In this document: piece by piece, positions 40,516 to 44,578 of the stretch
How the letters are laid out: the number at the start of each line of letters is the position of its first letter
Numbering within the stretch: position 1 is the first letter of the stretch
From: Candidatus Poribacteria bacterium
Lineage (GTDB): Bacteria; Poribacteria; WGA-4E; WGA-3G
Reading direction: 5' to 3'
Length of the DNA stretch: 44,578 nucleotides
NCBI GenBank assembly: GCA_012270795.1
Contig: JAAXHO010000194.1
Location: 1 to 44,578 of the forward strand
Made by a program: the position numbers and the translations under genes
Notes under the pieces: generated by a model
The model's input: the letters and a program-made list of their open reading frames with translations, nothing else
Told to the model about the DNA's origin: nothing
Database searches by the model: none

Positions 40516-42008
40516 GAAGCTTTCCTTTGTTGTTGTGATGCTCGATATTTAATGGCCTGATATTTAACCCAGTTTTTCACCAATGAGGTGGTCTCAGAGA
40601 CATCATAGGGTTTTATCTTATTTGGCCATACGTCATACTTAGATCTGTATTGATTTGCCGCCCATCCCTTAGAATAACCTTTCTTTCTGGCATGGCATAA
40701 TAGCTCAGAGTAGAATTGAGTCTTTATCTCTATGCTGTCTTTCTTGTTTGCAGCCTTCCCAGTAGCCTCCACCAGGTCTGTTCCATCATCATAGAATTGA
40801 TCGTTAACTGGCAGCTGATATCCACACGCCTTACATGCCGGCATAATCATGGCTTGTCTACATTGTGGGCATTCCATCGTTTTGGGCTTTTTCTTTTCCT
40901 TAGTAAGGTCACGCTCGTTATGAGTATCGCCTTTCTTTGCCATGCTAAGCTCTTCTGGAACTATCTCCTCAGCCGGGCCAAAACGGCTATAATTGTCGCC
41001 ATGGTCAAGATATATGGCATATTCCTTTCCTTCGGATATGCGAAGTATACGACCCACTCTTTGAACCCAGTCAGTCACTGATTTGATAGGGTAACAATCG
41101 ATAACACACCTGGTAGTAGGAGAATCAAAACCAGTATTCAGAAGCCGGGAGCAGCTCAATATCTTAAACTCGCCCTTATCATGAGCTTCGAATAAATCTC
41201 TTCTTTCATCGGTGTCTAAGTAACAATCGATATGCTCTGCGCTGATCCCTTCGGCCTGGAATTTCTCAACAAGCTTTTTAGACATATTCTGAGTGGGGCT
41301 AAATGCAATCGTCTGTGAATTTTCCCCCAATTTCACCCAGTTTTTAATAATATCACCTGACAGCATTTCACTATCATTGTCAGTTTCCCTGTCTATATCT
41401 CCTGGGTTGAATGCATTGGGTCCTCGAGAGGCTATTTTCTTCATATCTATATGTTTACCTACGTAGTACCTTACTGGGCATAGATAATCTAAATCTAGCA
41501 ATTCAGAGGCCGTAGCGGGCACTAATAGGTTGTTATACATAAGTCCCAATCCACGGCTATAAGGACTGGCAGACATCCCAATAATGATCGTATCATTATA
41601 TTGCTTTATCAGATATTTAATGATTTCGTACTGGGTATGGCACTCATCCACGAAAGCCATATCAATCGGTGGTAACTGCCCATTATGGGCCTCTACTTCC
41701 TTGGCAAACGTTTGTATCGATGCTATTTGTATAGGCTTGTAAGGAGCGGTCATAGGATGATTTGCCTGCTTAACTCCAAAATCTATACCCATCTGATAGA
41801 ATTTATCGATAGATTGCTTTACTAGCTGCACCCGATCACAAAAGAAATAACCCCTCTTCCCCATATCCTGACACTTCTTGAGAACATGGCCAGCAATTAC
41901 TGTTTTTCCATAAGACGTGCAACAACCAAGCACCGGACGTTTTTTCCCTTCTCGAATAGATTGATAGATCATACTTACAGCTTTCTTCTGATGGTCACGT
42001 AATTCCAT
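40512..42008 (-). CDS. SF2 DEAD/DEAH-type helicase
   Basis: 498 residues. Motif I GCCTSYGKTVIAG (28-40), motif II DECH (121-124), motif III SAS (146-148), motif VI QRVGRILR (about 330), then a zinc ribbon (CPQC and CKAC, about 385-400) and a basic C-terminal part. The RecA-like pair is complete. Likely replication or recombination helicase, paired with the primase finger. Confidence 0.85.
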   Translation of the reverse strand: MELRDHQKKAVSMIYQSIREGKKRPVLGCCTSYGKTVIAGHVLKKCQDMGKRGYFFCDRVQLVKQSIDKFYQMGIDFGVKQANHPMTAPYKPIQIASIQTFAKEVEAHNGQLPPIDMAFVDECHTQYEIIKYLIKQYNDTIIIGMSASPYSRGLGLMYNNLLVPATASELLDLDYLCPVRYYVGKHIDMKKIASRGPNAFNPGDIDRETDNDSEMLSGDIIKNWVKLGENSQTIAFSPTQNMSKKLVEKFQAEGISAEHIDCYLDTDERRDLFEAHDKGEFKILSCSRLLNTGFDSPTTRCVIDCYPIKSVTDWVQRVGRILRISEGKEYAIYLDHGDNYSRFGPAEEIVPEELSMAKKGDTHNERDLTKEKKKPKTMECPQCRQAMIMPACKACGYQLPVNDQFYDDGTDLVEATGKAANKKDSIEIKTQFYSELLCHARKKGYSKGWAANQYRSKYDVWPNKIKPYDVSETTSLVKNWVKYQAIKYRASQQQRKAS

Positions 42009-42552
42009 TGGCCCTACTCCAATAATATCCGCTTATAATTTTTTGAACATGCTGTCTGCTGATAGGATAGTCTCTTGCTATATCGACATGATTTTCACCT
42101 GATTGTCCTCGTTTTTGTATTTCTAAAGCTTGCTCTTTTGTTATTTTTGAATGCGGATGACCTTCTCCATAACAATTGTTTAATCCTGTACTGAATGCAT
42201 GATTTAAATTTTCTTTGTGAGTAGCCCATTCTAAGTTAGAGATATGATTGTTTTCTTTATTGCCATCGATATGATTTATAGTTTCTTTTTCTCCATCCAA
42301 AAACGCTTTACCCATTATCCTATGCACAAGCATTTTTATAGGTTTATCATCAATCATAATTGAAACATACGGATATCCATGCGTACCTATAGTTTTCTTC
42401 ATGATTCGACCTTTCCTAACTGTGCTAATAATATCTCCATGATCGCTTACCCAATATCTTGGTGCAATATCAATAACTTTCCATGTTATCCCGTCTTTAG
42501 TAAATTCACCTGTACTATTTCTTGCTAAATCAATCTCATGTTTTCCGATCAA
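41995..42552 (-). CDS. HNH homing endonuclease (NUMOD4-type)
   Basis: 185 residues. NUMOD4-like start (WKVIDIAPRYWVSDHGDI), HNH core LVHR (75-78) and NHIDGNKENN (93-102) with NLEWAT (106-111), then a C-terminal helix-turn-helix repeat (EIQKRGQSGENHVDIARDYP). Free-standing, overlapping the helicase by 14 bp; the helicase looks intact, so no intron is implied. Confidence 0.85.
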   Translation of the reverse strand: MIGKHEIDLARNSTGEFTKDGITWKVIDIAPRYWVSDHGDIISTVRKGRIMKKTIGTHGYPYVSIMIDDKPIKMLVHRIMGKAFLDGEKETINHIDGNKENNHISNLEWATHKENLNHAFSTGLNNCYGEGHPHSKITKEQALEIQKRGQSGENHVDIARDYPISRQHVQKIISGYYWSRANGIT

Positions 42553-42591
42553 AATTCATACTCCAATCTCATTCAGACAATAGAACCCCTA

Positions 42592-42690
42592 CTATCCACA
42601 CCCTGATAGACCCAACTGGCCAAGGCTTTACTGAATAGGTGATCCACACCCTCTCCGAAGAGAACTTTCACCAGTTCCCGTTACTTTCGT
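42592..42690 (-). ncRNA. Candidate structured RNA upstream of the homing endonuclease
   Basis: On the minus strand there are several stems: TCTC(TTCG)GAGA at 42663-42652 with the very stable UUCG tetraloop; AACTGG/CCAGTT pairing 42676-42671 with 42619-42614 around it; CTATC/GATAG at 42609-42592. The 11-bp ATCCACACCCT (plus strand) is repeated at 42594 and 42642. The UUCG loop points to the minus strand as the RNA. Could be a leader of the endonuclease-helicase transcript. Confidence 0.4.
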
Positions 42691-43033
42691 AGGAGAACCA
42701 ATCAGCAAAAGTCGATCGGCATAAAATACCGTCAATAAGTGCCCAGGTTAACAAGGGGTAGGTTAGAGCCTGGTGTTTCTTCCTGATGACTTCTCAGGGA
42801 CCTATGGCTTTGTCAGGGTAGCGTCCTGGTTCTTAGGTCGCGCTAATCAGGGAGCGCACTGCATCACAAACCCGACTATGAATTTGCATTGAAGAGAGTG
42901 CAGGTACTGATTTCCTGCATGGCGTTAATTTGAAGATATGTCCAGGACTAAGCCTGTTTTCTGCCTTAACTAATTAGCGTATCAGCTTACGCATTACTCT
43001 CATCAATACAAACTCAAAATCTAATCGTGATAG

Positions 43034-43063
43034 GTGACATCAAAGGAAAGGAATGTGTATAAT
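43034..43063 (+). promoter_or_regulatory. Promoter of the candidate small RNA
   Basis: -35 GTGACA (43034-43039) and a perfect -10 TATAAT (43058-43063), spacer 18 bp. Predicted start near 43070, directly at the first hairpin. No open reading frame follows. Confidence 0.65.
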
Positions 43064-43069
43064 TGACTC

Positions 43070-43180
43070 ATGTCGTGTTCGACGTTGAATCTTTCATTGC
43101 TTTGAATTTGACGTCGTGTTGCACCACGACATGACCTAATACTACGCCCTCTTGTCTGTCACTGCAAGGGGGCGTTTTCA
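43070..43180 (+). ncRNA. Candidate phage small RNA, about 110 nt
   Basis: Between a good promoter and a strong terminator. Arms CATGTCGTG (43069-43077) and CACGACATG (43125-43133) pair perfectly; inside, CGACGT (43080-43085) pairs with ACGTCG (43111-43116). Alternatively GTCGTG (43113-43118) pairs with CACGAC (43125-43130), so two folds compete for the same arm. No start codon with a ribosome site. It is oriented against all surrounding genes and antisense to the leader of the endonuclease-helicase transcript. Confidence 0.6.
43144..43178 (+). terminator. Terminator of the candidate small RNA
   Basis: 11-bp stem (43144-43154 ACGCCCTCTTG with 43165-43175 CAAGGGGGCGT, one G-T pair), 10-nt loop, then TTTT and a T-rich stretch. 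Minus strand lacks a T run, so it acts on the + strand only. Confidence 0.75.
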
Positions 43181-43200
43181 TTTCTTCCTGGTAATATTTC

Positions 43201-43551
43201 CTATAATTTATATTCTAATCCTACTTTTTCAGAAGTTTTATTGAACTTTCCTATGGTAGCGTCTGATAGATCTATTCCTGCAGCATCCGCCACTAAGTCC
43301 AGGCATATTAAAATATCACCTAATTCATCTTTTAGTTGTGATAGCAAATCATTTTTTTGGCTCTCTGTATTTCCAATCGCCCCGGTTTCAATTCTTCTTA
43401 GCTTTTTAATTACATTTGCTGCCTCTCCTACCTCACCGCATAATTCTGTCATTTTGTCGGCTAGAGTCCAGTTTAAATGTCCAGTCCATTCCTGGCATCT
43501 ATTTGAATTATTAAACCTAAGATCATTTAAATTCAATCCATCTTCTCTCAT
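43201..43551 (-). CDS. MazG-like NTP pyrophosphohydrolase
   Basis: 116 residues. Metal-binding motifs ELCGEVGEA (36-44) and KDELGDILI (74-82) fit the MazG family, which splits (d)NTPs or ppGpp-like nucleotides. Phage copies may clean nucleotide pools or lower alarmone levels. Transcribed from the box at 43593-43601. Confidence 0.8.
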   Translation of the reverse strand: MREDGLNLNDLRFNNSNRCQEWTGHLNWTLADKMTELCGEVGEAANVIKKLRRIETGAIGNTESQKNDLLSQLKDELGDILICLDLVADAAGIDLSDATIGKFNKTSEKVGLEYKL

Positions 43552-43592
43552 ATTATAAATCCTTAGTTAGTATCCAATTTCTTCACGTATGA

Positions 43593-43601
43593 ATTATACC
43601 A
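43593..43601 (-). promoter_or_regulatory. Extended -10 promoter of the MazG-like gene
   Basis: Minus strand TGGTATAATTC, like those at 589 and 35405. It lies at the edge of the GTTGC repeat cluster, 42 bp before the gene. Confidence 0.5.
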
Positions 43602-43611
43602 TTTCGGTGCG

Positions 43612-43747
43612 GCAACATCGTTGCGCAAATGTGGCCAGTCGTTGCGCAAATTCGGACACACGATGCCATCAGTGTTGCAAAACACCGAGCGATCATTCAC
43701 TGTTGCGGTTTAGTGTTGCAAAGTTCGTTGCAATTTTTTTGCAACAC
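43612..43747. repeat. GTTGC iteron-like cluster, candidate origin or control region
   Basis: The word GTTGC with following CAAA/AAA recurs: 43620-43629 and 43641-43650 (both GTTGCGCAAA, 21 bp apart, two helix turns), then 43674, 43702, 43715, 43727, with an inverted copy at 43739-43745. GTGTTGCAAA (43713-43722) and TTTGCAACAC (43738-43747) form a 10-bp inverted repeat. The cluster sits between divergent transcripts. Either replication iterons or protein-binding sites. Confidence 0.6.
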
Positions 43748-43757
43748 CGCTGATAAT
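43728..43757 (+). promoter_or_regulatory. Rightward promoter inside the GTTGC cluster
   Basis: -35 TTGCAA (43728-43733) and -10 GATAAT (43752-43757), spacer 18 bp, in front of the small gene at 43769. The -35 overlaps two of the repeats. Confidence 0.45.
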
Positions 43758-43768
43758 AAAGGGGTGTA

Positions 43769-43960
43769 TTGATAGTGGACATTAACAATAAGGGTCGAAA
43801 CGATGCACTGCATGTTATGCCAAACAATGACTTGCGAGATCACATCGATGCGCCACACTGTTGGTGCAAACCTGAATTCGATGCAGATTTTAATATCTAC
43901 ATACATAAATCGATGGATCGGAGAGAGGATTTTGAGGAGGGTAAAAGGAAATTATCTTAA
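43769..43960 (+). CDS. Conserved small phage protein, 63 aa
   Basis: The run HVMPNNDLRDHIDAPHCWCK and then NIYIHKSMDRREDFEEGKR is a pattern I remember from small proteins widespread in phages of Gram-negative hosts ('MPINDLREH...CWC'). Start is TTG at 43769 or GTG at 43775, after AAAGGGG. The Cys-x-Cys may bind metal. Function unknown. Confidence 0.65.
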   Translation: MIVDINNKGRNDALHVMPNNDLRDHIDAPHCWCKPEFDADFNIYIHKSMDRREDFEEGKRKLS

Positions 43961-44006
43961 TATGTAAATATTAGCAGTTTACAAATCATTTTTAAATATA
44001 CATAAT
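43961..44006 (+). promoter_or_regulatory. Early promoter with repressor operator (site C)
   Basis: -35 TTTACA (43978-43983), 17-bp spacer, -10 CATAAT (44001-44006). Operator arms TATGTAAAT (43961-43969) and GTTTACAAA (43977-43985) with 7-bp spacer, like sites A and B. Predicted start near 44013. Confidence 0.6.
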
Positions 44007-44011
44007 AATCT

Positions 44012-44112
44012 CGTCTTTGGTCGGACACACCACAAGTTAACAAAGCTCTGCTGATTATTCTTATGTCTACTTGTGGACCGACCAAGTTTGAATAGTCAGC
44101 AGAGCTTTTTTA
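44012..44112 (+). promoter_or_regulatory. Two-state leader RNA (attenuator) before the DUF6948-like gene
   Basis: Stem A: GGTCGG (44019-44024) with CCGACC (44078-44083) and CCACAAGT (44030-44037) with ACTTGTGG (44069-44076), 14 bp. Stem B: 44042-44060 with 44090-44108, 19 bp with one G-T pair, followed by T residues, an intrinsic terminator. Arms are interleaved (A5, B5, A3, B3). The linkers (4, 8 and 6 nt) are too short for both full stems to form as a pseudoknot, so they should exclude each other: A allows read-through, B stops. Confidence 0.65.
44042..44111 (+). terminator. Leader terminator hairpin
   Basis: 19-bp stem (44042-44060/44090-44108) followed by T at 44106-44111. It stands before, not after, a gene, only 3 bp from the ribosome site of 44125. 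Confidence 0.75.
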
Positions 44113-44124
44113 TTGGAGAAAATA

Positions 44125-44502
44125 ATGGATATTAATGATTTAACAATCGGACAAGCAAAAGAGCTTATTTCTATTTTTGGGACAAATAATAAATATGATT
44201 CACTAAATTCAATGATTGGCGAAAAAGTCATAATCAGAACTTATAGTGCCGGTGTATGGTTTGGTATTTTATCTGAAAAATCAGGTAATGAGGTAATTAT
44301 AAATTCTGCCCGAAGAATGTATAAATGGTGGTGCAAACAATCTATTTCATTAAGTGCCGTAGCAAATCATGGAATCAATCAAGATAAAAGTAAGATCATC
44401 GAAGCCATTCCATCTGTTTGGTTGGAGGCGATAGAGATAATTCCTTGTTCAGATATTTGCATAAAATCATTAGAAGGAGCACCTCATGTCAAAGCTGAAT
44501 AA
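44125..44502 (+). CDS. DUF6948-like protein, 125 aa
   Basis: Start ATG at 44125 after GGAGAA; a TTG at 44113 in frame is unlikely. Blocks KVIIRTYSAGVWFGILSEK, VIINSARRMYKWW, SLSAVANHGI and LEAIEIIPCS fit what I remember as the DUF6948 family of phage proteins. Function unknown. Its 3' end overlaps the Gly-X repeat gene by 17 bp, so both are expressed together behind the attenuator. Confidence 0.7.
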   Translation: MDINDLTIGQAKELISIFGTNNKYDSLNSMIGEKVIIRTYSAGVWFGILSEKSGNEVIINSARRMYKWWCKQSISLSAVANHGINQDKSKIIEAIPSVWLEAIEIIPCSDICIKSLEGAPHVKAE

Positions 44503-44578
44503 ACCTATTAAAAATGGCAATGGCTATGGCGATGGCTATGGCAATGGCTATGGCTATGGCAATGGCAATGGCTATGGC
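44486..44578 (+). CDS. Gly-X repeat protein, N-terminal part (continues at 1-161)
   Basis: ATG at 44486, AAGGAG six bases upstream, inside the end of the DUF6948-like gene. A short basic start MSKLNKPIKN leads into alternating Gly with Asn, Tyr and Asp, without end in the window. It continues at base 3 of the window, so the gene spans the contig joint. The GGCNAT array is prone to slippage in units of 6 bp, which keep frame. Confidence 0.8.
   Translation, partial: MSKLNKPIKNGNGYGDGYGNGYGYGNGNGYG

Larger units (their letters stand above)
42553..43200. other. 650-bp non-coding region
   Basis: No gene on either strand. It contains the structured RNA candidate (42592-42690), more short hairpins (CCTGA/TCAGG about 42782-42799; GCGCT/AGCGC about 42840-42856; TGCAGG/CCTGCA about 42899-42919), and the small-RNA unit at 43034-43178. 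Composition is more GC-balanced than nearby genes. It may hold a replication or packaging site as well; nothing specific shown. Confidence 0.6.

Noticed and set aside
42553-43200. Group I intron or intron remnant
   Set aside because: A GAAGATATGTCC string and a CCGACTATG string recall intron core pieces, but their pairing does not work and they lie on the strand opposite to the genes; the helicase next door is intact.
44019-44108. Stable H-type pseudoknot as in type III antitoxin RNAs
   Set aside because: Linkers of 4-8 nt cannot span 14-bp and 19-bp stems at the same time; alternative folds are more likely. Also the downstream protein does not look like a ToxN/CptN/TenpN toxin.
44113-44124. 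TTG start giving four extra residues on the DUF6948-like protein
   Set aside because: It overlaps the end of the terminator T tract and lies before the ribosome site GGAGAA that fits the ATG at 44125.

Overview
The window looks like an almost complete genome of a tailed phage of the short-tailed, P22-like type, probably infecting a Gram-negative bacterium. The signs are a P22-like set of packaging, portal, tail-machine and ejection genes in P22-like order, outer-membrane and lipoprotein genes, and very dense gene packing. I see no tRNA, rRNA, integrase, DNA polymerase or bacterial housekeeping gene. The sequence begins and ends inside the same GGCNAT hexanucleotide repeat, in the same gene (start 44486, stop 159-161). 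The molecule is therefore best read as a circular map, as expected for a headful-packaged phage, cut inside a repeat that the assembly could not cross. Layout on the + strand (43.77-44.58 kb, then 0.69-7.30 kb): this is the early/middle region. A promoter at 43978-44006 drives a switch-like leader RNA with a terminator, then a DUF6948-like gene and the Gly-X repeat gene. Past the contig joint come a divergent XRE-like repressor (277-570, minus), a lipoprotein, a putative ssDNA-annealing protein, a Gp157-like protein, a NinB-like protein, a Ref-like HNH nuclease, a VRR-type nuclease, several tiny membrane peptides and two secreted proteins. A hairpin at 7306-7324 ends this block and the opposing late block. 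Layout on the minus strand, from 43.55 down to 7.32 kb: MazG-like protein; a 650-bp non-coding stretch with a candidate small RNA and structured RNA; a homing endonuclease, an SF2 helicase and a primase zinc-finger protein; a cassette of small membrane and coiled-coil proteins with a 3TM holin, a small lipoprotein, an outer-membrane protein and a short Tad2/DUF2829-like protein; a ParD-like orphan antitoxin; small and large terminase; P22-like portal; GroES-like co-chaperonin; scaffold; cement protein; major capsid protein; a 1615-residue fibre; gp4-like and gp10-like tail-machine proteins; a sulfotransferase-GNAT fusion at the gp14 position; four ejection-type proteins; and a glycine-rich tail spike/adhesin. 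Regulation that can be read directly: three early promoters (before 690, before 40046 on the minus strand, before 44125) share a 25-bp imperfect palindrome whose right arm contains the -35 box TTTACA. This suggests one repressor, most simply the product of 277-570, controlling three separate transcripts. No endolysin could be recognised although the genome seems nearly complete. Family names are from memory of protein motifs, not from searches.
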